From Eudorina sp. 2006-703-Eu-15 (taxonomy: Eukaryota; Chlorophyta; Chlorophyceae; Chlamydomonadales; Volvocaceae): DNA of 64,000 bases. The translations under genes were made by a program, and so were the position numbers. Every line of letters starts with the position of its first letter. Position 1 is the first letter of the stretch. The notes under the pieces were generated by a model, which saw only the letters and a list, made by a program, of their open reading frames with translations, was not told the DNA's origin and did no database searches. The stretch is from NCBI GenBank assembly GCA_003117195.1, contig BDSI01000229.1:1-64000 (forward strand), in the 5' to 3' direction. Of this stretch, positions 12,769 through 25,100 are shown piece by piece.

Positions 12769-14058
12769 CAATGATGAACTGAACGTAACAATACCTTGTG
12801 TTGCTATCTTCCAAAGCGGGGGACATTGTACCCCGCAGGTTTCCGGCTTGTCGCCAGTAGCCAGAAAACGTTTGGCAGGGCAGATTTTGGGAGTATTTCC
12901 AGCAGTCCATTTTCACGTTATGAAATCCTAAGACGCAGGTCGGGAAATAGTCCTCAGTGTCGGTACTGTTTGGCAGCAGGGCCACTGCTACGACAGCCAC
13001 GACTGGGATTTGCATCACCGGTGCCAAGATAGAGTCTAACAGCCCTGACTTAGGGAGGTTTCAGGAACAGTGGCCTGAAGCACGCTGTCCTGGCGTTGCT
13101 TGCGGAGGCATATTGGAGGGCGGGGACCCTTTTCGTAGTTTGGAAAATAGTTGGCAGGGCAGGTTTCCGGCTCTTCACAGCGCCAAATACAACAGCTTTT
13201 TGGGGTTCCGGGAAAAACAGAATTCTGGATTTTGGTCCGTGAATATTATTTTTTAACAGATACGAAAGCTGGGGTTGGAATTTTAAATCATACAGGTATA
13301 AGTCTCTTTAGCCTGTATCTTGCCACCCGCCTTCTAAACCAGCTGGCCTATTATCAAATGCATAGTCGTCGCACAACAGTGTTTGACAGCATACACGCAC
13401 ATGTACGTACCCTTTGCCTATATATTGATTGTACCTATCGGGCTGGCATGGCTGATGCGAAATGGGAATGCCGGTGCTTCCCCAGCAACTAACCCCCGTG
13501 CATAACCTCCCATTTGTATGGCATGCATGCAGGCAGTCCAGATTTCGTTATTAATTCAAGGTGCCCTCAGGACGCGAGCACTACTTAATAACGAAGCTAC
13601 CCACTCCGTCCGACCACCCATCCATCCGCAAGGTAGCTACGTACGCTACTGCTGGTAGTCCACACCGCTGCGGCCTATGTGTACAAAGCTCCATTCGTGC
13701 CATGTCTGCGTCGATCATGCATAGCTGAGGATGGATGGCGAGAATTCGGTGGTCGGGGCGACGACCACACATTACATGGATGGGTTTATTTTTCCATGCC
13801 CAATTTCGTAGATAGATGCGGAGCGAGCTAGGTTCGCATCCACGCAGGCACCACCGCCCTTGTGAATGAAACGAGGCGCCCGCAGCTTGCATGAATACGT
13901 ACATGTGCGTGCTGCATTCGAGTTTTGGTGGTTGGTTGATGTACGATGAGTGTAGTACCAGATGGTTAGTTGGTGTACGAATGTGGTGCTCGCTCGTTGC
14001 AGACGCACGTTTTATATAAATACCGCACAGCGTGCTGTTAATATAGAGTGGTGCGGGC

Positions 14059-14098
14059 GTACGTACGTACGTACGTACGTACGTACGTACGTACGTAC
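14059..14098. repeat. (ACGT)n microsatellite
   Basis: Ten copies of the self-complementary unit ACGT form a 40-bp perfect palindrome that could extrude as a cruciform. It is intergenic, upstream of nothing recognised. Confidence 0.97.
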
Positions 14099-16376
14099 AG
14101 ATAGATAGACGCGCATCTCATAAATTATTCTACACATGCACGGAATGATGTTCGTTGTTGCCGTGGCTGACAACCTAGCTCTAGCCTCAATAGAAAGTGG
14201 AGACGCATGAGGGTCGGTCACGGGTTACTTGTGTTTCAAGAAGCAAGGCAGCCTCCGTTTCCTTTATTTACTGCTCGCGGGCGGTGGCTTTATTTACCGC
14301 ACGCAAACGGAATTGAGCGGTCCGGGCTATCCGGGACTGACCACGAGCGTAGCGGCCCGGAGGCCCGTGAGCCATGGGAAGTAGTCGGGCGAGGCGCACG
14401 GGACCTTTCGTGCGTGTCACTCGCTGATATCACTCGCTGAACTGCATTTTAGAGGTAAATACATGTGACATGGCCTGGCCTGTTTGTGCCTACCTGCCGG
14501 CTGTTTCAGAGAGTACGGCTATTTTTATGAATGTCGGTACAGCATACACGTACCGTGGTAGTGACGCCGCCGGCGCTGTGAGTAACGCTTCCTGTTGCAT
14601 AAATGGGCTACCAAATTGTGAGTTTCTGGCTGTTTCTGTGGCTGTAAGCCTATCTTGTAGCCTACCGCATGTAGCAACTTCGGCCTCCGTCCGTCAAGCG
14701 TCCGCCTTCGCTCTTTCAGTGCAGCTTGGGCGAGCCGTTCACTTCAGCTGCGACAGCGACAGCCACTATAATTGAATCCCATCCAACGTACGGTCGGTTG
14801 GCTGGCCCTTTATTATGAGAGGCGCGATCAATGCCGACAATCAAGCAACTCCCTCAGAACGAACCCACTCTTTCCCATTATTATTAATAACGTGAAAAAG
14901 CACCGGCAGCGAACCTCGAAAAACTCGAATAAGCACGCACATATATATTGTGAGAGGGACATATACCTGCTGAAGTCACAAATACCCTTTTTTTGAAAAC
15001 GACAACTATTCAAAATGTCGTGCGTCCATACATACATGCGTCGGCACGCAAGCTATCGCGCTATCGCACGATCCAACAGTGATGAACGTATCTTCGAAAT
15101 GCACGGAAAGTCGAAACGGATTGCCAGTGCGGCAAGATAATAACCAGTACTGCACCACGTAACGTCATTTAGACCGTCATTATGGGTTTTATATGACGCG
15201 CTGTCTGAATGGTGTGGTGGAGCGAGCCACTGCTCTCTCTATCTGTGAAGCAGGGGGTTTCTCCTCGCTGCCGACAGTCTGGCGGCCCGTCTGAGTTACA
15301 CGAATGAGTGCGGTGGTTTCCGGATTGCGTGCCGCGACTCCCTTCAACGCAAACCGGCTTATGGCTCCGTCACATCCATCAGAGGTTTCTTCACCACAAA
15401 AGTGTATAAAATTCTTATGAATCAGCTTTCAATCGGCAAATCTGCGTATCTATCTCCGCCACTTTGGGAAAAGACGGGGGGTTGCAGCTACCGCATGTCA
15501 CACGAAAGACGAAACGAAGCAACGTCTTCAATACGGGATTTCCATCCGACCTTGGTCCTCATACGAACACCGACTACTGTAACTGCGGCATCCTGCCGCC
15601 TTCATCATCACGCACTTGATTGCCGTCGTTGCGCCCGTCATCCTCTCCCTTACTGCGAAAGTCACTCCCATGCGATAGATGTACGTACGCCGACCGACGT
15701 AGCTCTCAAATGCAATCAATGGCCTCCAAGCCACCTCGCTCTATCGCTAGTTACATACTGAAACAGGGATGGACATTGTGCCAGATGGCGGTACCACGTT
15801 AGCGATGCATCCGCGCGGTGGAGACGCGCGTTACATCGATGCACCCAGCGAGAACGAACGAAACCGGTTTACTGGTTGGTCACGGCCGTCGTGCTGGTCG
15901 TGCGTACATCGTGTTTCTGGACTTTTCTGGACTTTTGTTGCTTACAGCCGGCGCCGGGTAGATGTTGCACGCAGTTTTGCACATGCCATGGCGTATATGG
16001 CGTGAGACGCTTCATCCTCGATTAGACTCCTCATCGGCGCGTTGGCTGCTTGTGATTGAATGAGTCACAGCGGACCCCAAGCAATGGGATCGATCAACGA
16101 TTAACGGTGTATACCAGGGGTTGTGCAGTTACCGACGTTGCATCCGCCATAACTGACGAAAAGGCTCCATCCGGGGGAGATCTCAACTAACGCCGTTCTC
16201 CTGCCTACCTACTCTTCAGGTCGTCGCATGGCATTCCCCCTCCCGCAGGCTGCTGGCTCCGTCCCCGCCTGGCACGTCGGTCTATCTGCCCCAATTGGCT
16301 CGTATCCAAGCTCGGCCTGAGCTGATTGAGGCACCGTGCCTGTGATACACGTGGTGGCCCTTTCAGACGCCGTTCC

Positions 16377-19300
16377 TCAGAACTGATAGAGGCAGCCTGC
16401 CTGCACCACCGGCAGCTGTTGGCTGATGTCAAACCCTAGCTCTGTGTGCGCGCAGGTACAGGCACACAGCAGACACGCACAGAACAAGGAAGCAAGCAGG
16501 TAAGTGCCGTGCTTTCTATTTTTTTATTCGTACATCACGGTATGTATGCACGTCATCAAGCACCACGCATGCTTACGTATGTACGTACATATATAACTCT
16601 ATACGTAAGATAGAGTGCAAGGAGCGGCGGCAACCGGTACGTACTTATTCCAAACATAAAACATAGGTACAGACAGCAGCAGGTAAGATGGTCAAACATA
16701 CCTGCACTCAAACCCTAATTTTCATTCCCTCCCAACGACAACGCACGTACACACACAAACGATGGATTCATCATCATGCATGCATGTAATGCATGTCGAT
16801 CACAAACAATGTATGCATGGCGAAACAGCAGTGAGACTTCAACGTCTACAACGTCCCGCCCTGCTAGCCCTGCACCGCCGTTATTAATCACGTACCCAGG
16901 GCTTTCAGCTGCATCCGAGCAGTGGACAGCGGGTCGATCGGCTTGCGAGAGAAGAACCAAAGGCCTGTCATCAGTCGTCAGTGTGGACGTATGTACGCGC
17001 ACGCACGTGGAGTAGTTAGATAGGAGAGCCACTGATGGCTGGTGCACATAAACATACACGAAAAATCCCGATTACTACATATGTGCCTCACTACTGCGGC
17101 GGCAGCAGCCGGGTAGGCATGCATGTACGCACGTCTACAGTCATCATATCAAACAGCACTGGCAAGCACGCACGCACCGGGCACAGCGGTAGCTAGGTAG
17201 GCACCCGATCGACCCCCCTCCCGCCCAATCTCCGTCATCGTTAACGAACGTCACTCACCGCCCCTATCGAAGCTTGCCGGCGGGGCACCCATGGCAAAAT
17301 AGTTGCCGCCGCCGCTGCTGTTGCCGGCGGCGGCACCGCCGGTGACTGCGAACGAGGGCCTTCCGCCTGTCGTCGGCGGCGACACGGCTTCAACAGGAAT
17401 GGAAGCGCCCATAACTGCAGTAGTGTTGTTTTGGGTCGTGGCATTGGTGTAGGCGCGAGAGCTGCAACCGTAACCGTCGGGGTTCTTGTAGGTGGGCGGC
17501 CCACCGCTGATAATGGCCCAGTCGTACCCAATGGTTCGATTGAGGGATGGCCCTGCATACGTAGGAGTAGTGGGGACGGATATATGCATATATAGGCAGG
17601 AGCGAGAGCAATGCAAGCGGAATAAAAGGCAACGATGTACGTATGTGAAGGCATCAGGGAGTGGTAATCGATAGTACATGTCTACCCTCGGACGAATCCA
17701 TGTATGTAGCGCTCCACACACGCATTTATATTTTGCACGTATCAGAGTTCCAAGAGTTCCAGGCAATATATCGTTCCAACGAACTGGCTCTGGACCGACT
17801 CGCTTGGCTACCCTAGCTGACGATGACACGCGAGAAGAGAGTGCAACATACACGTACGCCCGCATGCATATATACATGCATGTACGTATATATGCGTGGT
17901 GAACAAGTTCGGCGGCACTACTGGGTTGAGATGATGAATCGAGGTCGATAAGGTAGGTGCGTGCCTTGCTTCGCTCGCACTTGGCGTAGGTAGCCTTATT
18001 ACTTGTGGCGCTACCTCGCTACATACACCTAGACATATATATGAATATGTATATATCCTGCGAATCCTCGCTGTATTCTAGCTGGGTGCGTGGTAATGCT
18101 CATTGGTTGTGTTCTCACCCTACTCACCCACGGCCACCACCCAGTAGGGTCCAAACGCCGCCCGCCAGGCGTCGCCCGGCAGCAGCGTCAGAAGGATCTC
18201 GGGCCCCACCAGCAGCTTGCCGTCCCGGGCCCCGGCGCCAGGGGTGGCAGGGAAGGCCACCAGGCGGGAGCTGTTCGTCCTGCAAGCAAGCAAGCAAATA
18301 AAGCACCACACGCAGTCAACGTCCGACCTTACAGAACTTGGATGCGTGTATGTGTGTTCTTCGTTCGCACGTATGTGCGTGGCCCTACCTTGCAACGTGA
18401 CTCTGACGCCCTAGTCGCCTTCTGCACCATCTTAACCCTCTACATCTGACGGAGTCGTCCCCTGCTGGTTCCTACGGCCTTTTGAACGAAGTACCCCGCC
18501 TTACATGAGGAGGCTTCGCTACCTTTGCAAGGTAAATTTATCCTCCGCCGCCGTCATTTTCGGTCCCGCCATCTGCGTTGTTGAACTACTCATTGTACAT
18601 ACCTGTCGTACTTGGAGCTGCCCCGTGTTGGACCGTTGACGCGGCCCTTGTTGGCGTAGTTGTTGACCACCAGGCCCGCCTGCCAGGAGTACCAGGAGTT
18701 GTACGCGCGCGCGCCTGGAATAATCGCCTCCAATGTGCCCTCGCCGATAAGTACTCATGTTATGCGGGTCTGTATGTATGTGTTAAAATCTATCTGTACA
18801 GAGCGTGCGTGAGTAGTGAACGTAATAGGCGAGAGCTGGCCTGAACTGGCAAAGGCTTTTCGAGATGCTGGGGGAGTGCTTCGCACTACTTGTAACCGTT
18901 GCAAGGTGGACCCGTATCCCGACCACTACTGTATTTCAGGTGGTGCGTGGGCCGACCATTGTACGACATACGCCTACTACACTCCCCTTCCTCCGATGGG
19001 GACCGGCACGTCACGTGGCACGTAGTTCGCTCACCGAGATGTTGTTGCGGTCGATCGGTTCGTACTCAGCCCTTACACAGTACAGCTCGTCTGCCGGCTG
19101 GTAATCCAGGGGAATCTACCAACATCGGCACCAGATAGAGCGAGGCAGCAACAGCATGCATGCGCAAGTGACTCAGCGGGTCTGACGCGGTTTCCAGAGG
19201 AGGCAATCCTGGCGCGCTGGTACCGTACTGACGCTTATTCGTTATTTGCGAGTAAATAATTAATTAATGGGGGCCTCGCAAAGTGCAAAACAAAACTCTT

Positions 19301-19966
19301 AAGGGCACCTCGCAAATAATTAAAGTTCCCAAAAATCCCCCCTGCGCCTCGCAAACATTTCTCGCAAATTTTAATAATTACATCAGCCGTTGCATGGTGG
19401 CCGCAGCGGGGCCGGGGCTGTGGAGGATGTGACAGGTCGGCCGCGGCAGGCGGGCAGGAAGGGCGGCACAGGAAGAGGGTGGGAGGGCGGGCCGCTGCAC
19501 GGGGCGAGGAAGGCTGCTGCGCGCTGTTTAAGGCGCTCGAGGTCGCAAAAACTCTGACCGATGCCTCGCAGATAATTAGCGTCGCAATAATGAAAAATCT
19601 AATTGTTTCGGGCCTCGCAAATATTAGCGTCGCAAATAATTAGCGTCAGTACGGTATGTTGGCCTGTGGTGTTGGCCGGTATGTATATATGTATGGCTGC
19701 ATGCCGTGACCCCCCTGGATGAATGGGTGCGCAGTCCTTGGTAGGGGTTGATGAGATGAGGCGCCTACGAGCTATCTCGACCCGTTGGAACACCCGGTCG
19801 GGACTATCGGGACTCGGCTCCACCCCGTAACGATTATGAGCAATCGTGTCGAAATCAATCGCGTGTTTGACGCTGCTGCTGACTCATCAATCAACAGCGA
19901 GCCGTGGTTGATACGACTAACAGGTGGTCCCTACCAGCTTACAGGGGGGGGCAGCATGTATGGCGG

Positions 19967-20056
<90 letters not shown>

Positions 20057-20575
20057 GTATATATATGTCTGATGTGCGTGCAAGCAGGGCAGGTTTGCCC
20101 AGCAGCGCAGCATGCGTGTGCGTACCTACAGTTCATTATTTCTACATACGTAAGCAATGAATTAGGCTAGTTAGGCACATACACCGCAGGCCCATAGCAT
20201 CCACACGCACCCTCACAACGTCACACGCACCCGCCCGCTGAATGAACTCTCTCTATATATATATACCTGCACATACATCTATATATCCTCTAAGTCACTC
20301 CTCACCTGCTGCTGTATGTACCAGGGCGCCGCAATGTACGACAACAGGTTGAAATCACTCAGCGGCATCAGCTGCGGAGGCGGACAGCTGCTGGAGACAC
20401 CAACCGGCGGCACCACAACCTTTTCGGAGGATAAGGCAGCAGTGGTTGAGCCGCTAGAGCCGCCGTGCCCCTCACAGTCCGGCTGCTGTGACGCCACAAT
20501 ACCGCTGGCAGAAGCCGACGCAGCTAGCAGCAGGAACACCACCACCGAGCCCAACCTCATGTTGCCGTGTGGCAT
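16377..20575 (-). CDS. Secreted lipocalin, 333 aa, seven exons
   Basis: Exons from 5' to 3' on the - strand: 20575-20306, 19115-19035, 18679-18603, 18279-18128, 17552-17259, 16964-16896, 16435-16377 (TGA stop). Phases match at every junction and the total is 334 codons. The N-terminus is a signal peptide ([20 protein letters not shown]; a second ATG at 20560 would drop five residues). Lipocalin landmarks in order: [16 protein letters not shown] near residues 75-90 in place of the usual GxW strand, [10 protein letters not shown] near 101-110, [23 protein letters not shown] near 183-193, [20 protein letters not shown] near 292-300, and C-terminal [10 protein letters not shown]. The build suggests a barrel binding a small hydrophobic ligand outside the cell or in an organelle lumen; ligand unknown. 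A Ser/Thr/Asn/Gly-rich insert with several N-glycosylation sequons lies at about 225-285. It is divergent from the peptidase gene at 22178. Confidence 0.87.
18885..18925 (-). repeat. Dispersed repeat, inverted copy
   Basis: GTAACCGTTGCAAGGTGG followed by ACCCGTATCCCGACCA is the reverse complement of part of 9942-10020. It lies in lipocalin intron 2. Confidence 0.5.
19223..19654. mobile_element. Non-autonomous DNA transposon (MITE) with TA target duplication
   Basis: The termini are inverted repeats: the left end starts CCGTACTGACGCT and the right end is its exact reverse complement, AGCGTCAGTACGG, with imperfect similarity (TTATTTGCGAG) continuing inward. Both ends are flanked by TA (19221-19222 and 19655-19656), as in Tc1/mariner-type insertions. 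Subterminal CCTCGCAAATAATT motifs repeat on both sides of a GC-rich core. No transposase frame is present. It sits in lipocalin intron 1. Confidence 0.75.
19777..19840 (+). repeat. Dispersed repeat, copy 2
   Basis: CCCGTTGGAACACCCGGTC and a following GGCTCCACC-CCGTAACG segment match 9942-10020 with several differences. It lies in lipocalin intron 1. Confidence 0.5.
19968..20055. repeat. (TA)n microsatellite
   Basis: About 44 uninterrupted TA units lie in intron 1 of the lipocalin gene, some 250 bp from the exon 1 donor site. Confidence 0.97.
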
Positions 20576-22177
20576 CGATCGGTTTGGATGTCCGCGCGCG
20601 CGCTGCTGCTGCAGTGTACTGCGTGCGCCACGCAGGTAGTTATCACGCTCGTGTGTGGTGTGATCACTTGACCGCGTTTACAACCTTCCCAAACTTTGTT
20701 GCCGTAGAGAAATAAATAAATTTTTATTTTCTGTTGAGAGAGAGGGTACGGCGGTGCAGAGACATCTGAGGCGAATGAAAGTCCCTTTTCTTGGATATTC
20801 CGACGGCAGCAGTTACTACCGATCGATCTAGGCAGGGCGCCCTATATCTCAACAGGTATCGATAGATGCTCGCTCGTCCCGCCAGTCAAAAATGTTCGTC
20901 CGGCCCATACATGTGGTTGGTGCCACTCACGGCCAAAAGCAAGGCCGAGCGAGGCACCCTTACTTCAAGCATCTCAATCAGCACGCGGGCGAGCACAACG
21001 TACGACCCGCGCGTGTGCGGGTCATCATGTATAGACGGTCGACGGAAATGCGTGCATAGGATGGTTGTATGATGTGAACTGCTCGTTGTTTGGATCCAAG
21101 CACGGCAAATTAAGGTGCAGGCAGGCTCGCTCGCTGACTCGAATCGAATGTGTTGCCCGCTTCCAACGCGCGAAACACAATCAAGCAACGAACGCAGCGA
21201 GCCCACTGCTGCCAACGCGTGCGCAATATACACGCACGGCGCCCGAGCGATGCGGTTGTTGGACCTTGCTTGATGACTGTATGTAATACAGCAGCTGAAT
21301 GATGACATGCATTACTGCGCAACTGGATGGATGGATGCTCCCTTACTGGACTGGTGAACGGCACCGTTTCGAAGGCCCGCGAGGGCCTGCGGCGATGAGT
21401 GCTGCTCAATTCATGTATATGTTCACCAGCCAGTCATCGATCGATTTACATACCGTACCCAATATCCGCGCGTTTCGCGGAAACTGATCCATCGATGGGC
21501 ATCAATTCCAATTGTGATTGCAGTGGTATTAGTGAAGTTGTTGTACACACCGGCGTCAGTCGGAATTTTGCCCGTTCAGCTCCGCTGCGGGTTCCAGACC
21601 CCTTGCCGCCACCTTCATTCCGGACTGGAGCTCTGACACTACTCGGACCCATCAGCAGCGATCTATCCCGCGTATCGATGATTTTTACATATTAATTTTG
21701 GGAAAAAAATAAAATGCATGTGAGCATGACGGCTATGCCTCTGGATCGTTCTCAGCCGCGCACATTTGTCAGCAGATAATTACTCAACCTAACAATGGCT
21801 TGCAATTTTCATGATATAAGCAGCGAAATTAGCTGGTAATATTCTATAAAACTATGATATGGCATCCAGAGCAATGATAACCTTATACCGTACGGCATGC
21901 AAACGGGCAAATTGACAAATGTCAACTTTAAAACCTCTTCACATGTTATTATACCTTCATAATCATATCTCATATGTACTGTCCTAACCACATGCGTATG
22001 AGACGTATGCATACGCAATAATGGTTGCTAGTTGATTACGGACAAGTACTCTTGCCGGTGGTCAGCTGCTAGTTAATTACCTGATGAACTAGAGCACCGA
22101 ACGTAGCCTTTTCGTCCAGCTATTGTGTTATTTGTTTGCAAGTGAGCCCAGGCAGTACAAGAAGTAGCTCTGTCGTC
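20576..22177. promoter_or_regulatory. Divergent 1.6-kb intergenic region between lipocalin and peptidase genes
   Basis: Both neighbouring start codons point away from this segment, so it should hold both promoters. The half next to the peptidase gene is AT-rich and contains TATAAAA-like strings near 21844, but no element can be assigned with confidence. No further gene was recognised. Confidence 0.5.
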
Positions 22178-25100
22178 ATGACTTTCTCGAGAACAACGAA
22201 GCTTTGGGTCTTCGAGTTTGTGTTAGTGCTCAGCTTCTGTTGTGCCTACGCCCGTGTCGCCAACGAACGCATCGGTCATGAAGGTAATACACCGAAAGTG
22301 TTTCGTTGCTAATTGAGGTGGCTTATAGAGTTGAACTTAATATGATTTAATTACAAATACCTAGTGCTTACGTACAGCGACGTAGCCAGGCTCGATTATT
22401 TGAATGACTGGTTGGCTTAATTCGCGCCTACCTTCGCCCAAGGCGCAAAGCAGCCCTTACATTTACATTGCTAAGCCCTGCCGAGCTCACCCAGAGCATG
22501 GACAGTAGTGCGCGTGATGGCCTCTGTGTGTATGCACGTATGCGGCGTGCGTGTATGCTGTGCCGTACGATCAAACCTTGCCGCCACATTCGTTGTCGAT
22601 CGGGGGTAGGTGCATGTATCGATGCATGTGTGATGATGATGAGGGCTTTGACACGAGCGATGGATCGAACGAGGACGTGAAAGATTATTAGGTCCGTGTG
22701 GACGGGCGACAGGTCGGTCGGTGCTATGGGCGGGGCATGAACGTGCTGCAGAACGTGAACCGCCAGCAGCCACCGCCAGTCCACCGCCGGCATGCCTTGG
22801 ATGGCGCACGCACTCGCAGGCCTTCGTGGACAGCTGGCGGGACAGAGGCGCAGCGCCGCTGCTGCTGCCGCACGGCCGCCGCCAGCCCCGACGGTTACTA
22901 CAGCACGGGCCAACATCACGGGCACCCTGACGTTCGTTACGTTGGACGGGATCCAGCAGTACCTCATCCGCGACGCCAGCTCTGGCTCCATGGTGCCCCT
23001 GGCGCCAGGGTACACACTGCCGAAGGCGGACGCGAAAGGCAACATCATCGCTCCAGGCGCCACCATACGGCTGGTGCGTGATGATGAGCTGCTGGTTTGT
23101 TAAATTCCCATTAATGATGGACGACGTGCCCATCAATATCTACGTAGTTTCATATGGCAGCGATATCCATTCCCATTTCCGTCGCCCGAGGTGCTTGGCT
23201 TGTGCATGCCCCCATCGGCGGAGATTGCGCTCAGCACTATCAATAATGGAAACCCCTGCTGCTTGCGTATTGCCTCTTGATTTTCTATTGTGTGAGTAGT
23301 AGTGTGAGCGCCATGCTATAGGCGGCTTAGTTCAATGCTTCTTCTGTCAGACGGGACCAGTCAGTAGCTAGCACGTGAATCACGCTTTATTACCTCGTCA
23401 CCGAGTACTGCGCGCCCCCGTCGCTGCCGCCATACGTACCATGCGTACATGCAGGACTGCGTCTTAAATGCGACCACAGGCATCTGCGCTCTGGACTCAA
23501 AGTCCGTGGTCACTGTACTGAGCATCGCCGCCTCGATGCCGCCGGGCATCGGCTCCTCCGTCTCACAAAAACTCCTGGTCATGATCCTGGACCATCCCGG
23601 CTGCGGCATCCGGGCCAGCCTCAGCGAGTCCAACGTTAGGGACATCTACCTGGGCAGCAGCGGCATCGGATCGAAATTTTCACAGTGCTCGTACGGAAAA
23701 TTTACGTTTGACTCAAACGCTTTCCGAGCGCTGACCGTGTCACTGTCGTGTGCGACCAACCTGGTGAACGGGTGTGACTTTAATGCCATGTCCATTGCAG
23801 CCGACTCGGCCGCCAGGTCAGCTCTAGGTTCAACTGCATTTGCGGCCTTTACACATTACAACTATGTGCTTCCGCCGTCAGTGCAAAGCCGGTGCAGCTG
23901 GGCAGGCCTGGCGTATCTGCCCGGCACGCAGACGTGGCTGCAGACCTCATCGTACGGTGTCAACCGATGGGCAACCATCATGCAGGAGAGCATCCACAAC
24001 TATGGTACGGTGGATCGATAGAGGGCAGCTACCTAGCTGTAGTTACAAAACTAATAAACGCATTGCAGCTGTCTGCCATACAATCTGCATATTTCCTCTA
24101 GTAGGATCAAAGATGAGTGAAAACAAGCACTCCCAACTGCTTCAGTTTTATGTTATGCTGTCGGCGTGCATAGTTTGTCGGCGTGCATAGTTTGTCGACG
24201 TGCATAGTTCGCATTCATGCCGACCTATCGCTCGATGGCTTATGAATGTTAATCGCGCCTATGTACGCGACCGCCTTTGCTCACCCGCACGCACCAAGCT
24301 TCACGGCTTCATTGGCGGATGTATGCACGTGTACGTAGGCCTGGTGCATTCGTGGCAAGGCGGGGTGGAGTACAACGACTACTCTACGGCCATGGGACGC
24401 GGTGACGCCTGCCCCAATGCGGCCGAGATCTCACGCATGGGCTGGGCCACCCCGGCGGTCGGCGCCGAAGAGATGGACTCCAACGTGCTCCAGCCTGGCT
24501 CGGCCAAGACCTTTACTCTGCCAGCTACGTACCTCACAGGCAACAACAACTACCTCCGCGTCAAGCCCACCTGGATATCGGGCTACTCCAAGAACCTCTA
24601 CATCGCCGTCCGGGTGGCCAAGGGAGGTGACGCCGCGCTGGGGTCATCGTACGCCGGCAAAGTCAACGTCCACGAGGTCAACGCCGAAGCGGTGCGTACA
24701 GCTTTGAGCAGCTTGATTGAGCGCGCGCGCGCCTGAGTACACGACTTCCACAATTCCTCCTAACTGAATGGTGTGATGCGGAGGCAAGCAATAACGTGCG
24801 TGCGTCTCTGTGTGCGTGTCATCATACATACGTGTGTAACGAACCATGGTTGTCCAGCCCTGCCAACGCACGGCCCAACCAAGGAATGCCCGCCCCGCCC
24901 ATCCTATGTATCCTATGCGTGCATGGCAGGACGCGCACAACGACCCCCCAGCCGGTTTATTACCTACCCCGCCCCTTACATACCTCGCTCGCCCATTACG
25001 AACTGCCTCGTGCAGGACAACGGCTTTTACAGCAACCCGGGCTGGTGGTACACCAGCGACAGAAAAATCACATTCATCGGCGCCATCTCGACAATGTCTC

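Larger units (their letters stand above)
12109..16376. other. 4.3-kb region between the PAN gene and the lipocalin gene
   Basis: No protein family or RNA gene was recognised on either strand. The PAN gene's missing 3' exons, if it has any, should be here, but no further PAN, linker or transmembrane segment was found. The region holds a short retroposon-like 3' end (12741-12768), loosely repeated TTGGCAGGGCAG motifs near 12871 and 13151, and an (ACGT)n run (14059-14098). Open frames up to 133 codons show no coding character. Confidence 0.6.

Noticed and set aside
14470..14775. 101-codon open frame with several Cys
   Set aside because: No splice context, repeat match or family similarity links it to the PAN gene or any known protein.
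17251..17877. 208-codon single frame on the - strand as its own gene
   Set aside because: Only 17552-17259 is coding, as lipocalin exon 5; the rest is intron read-through.
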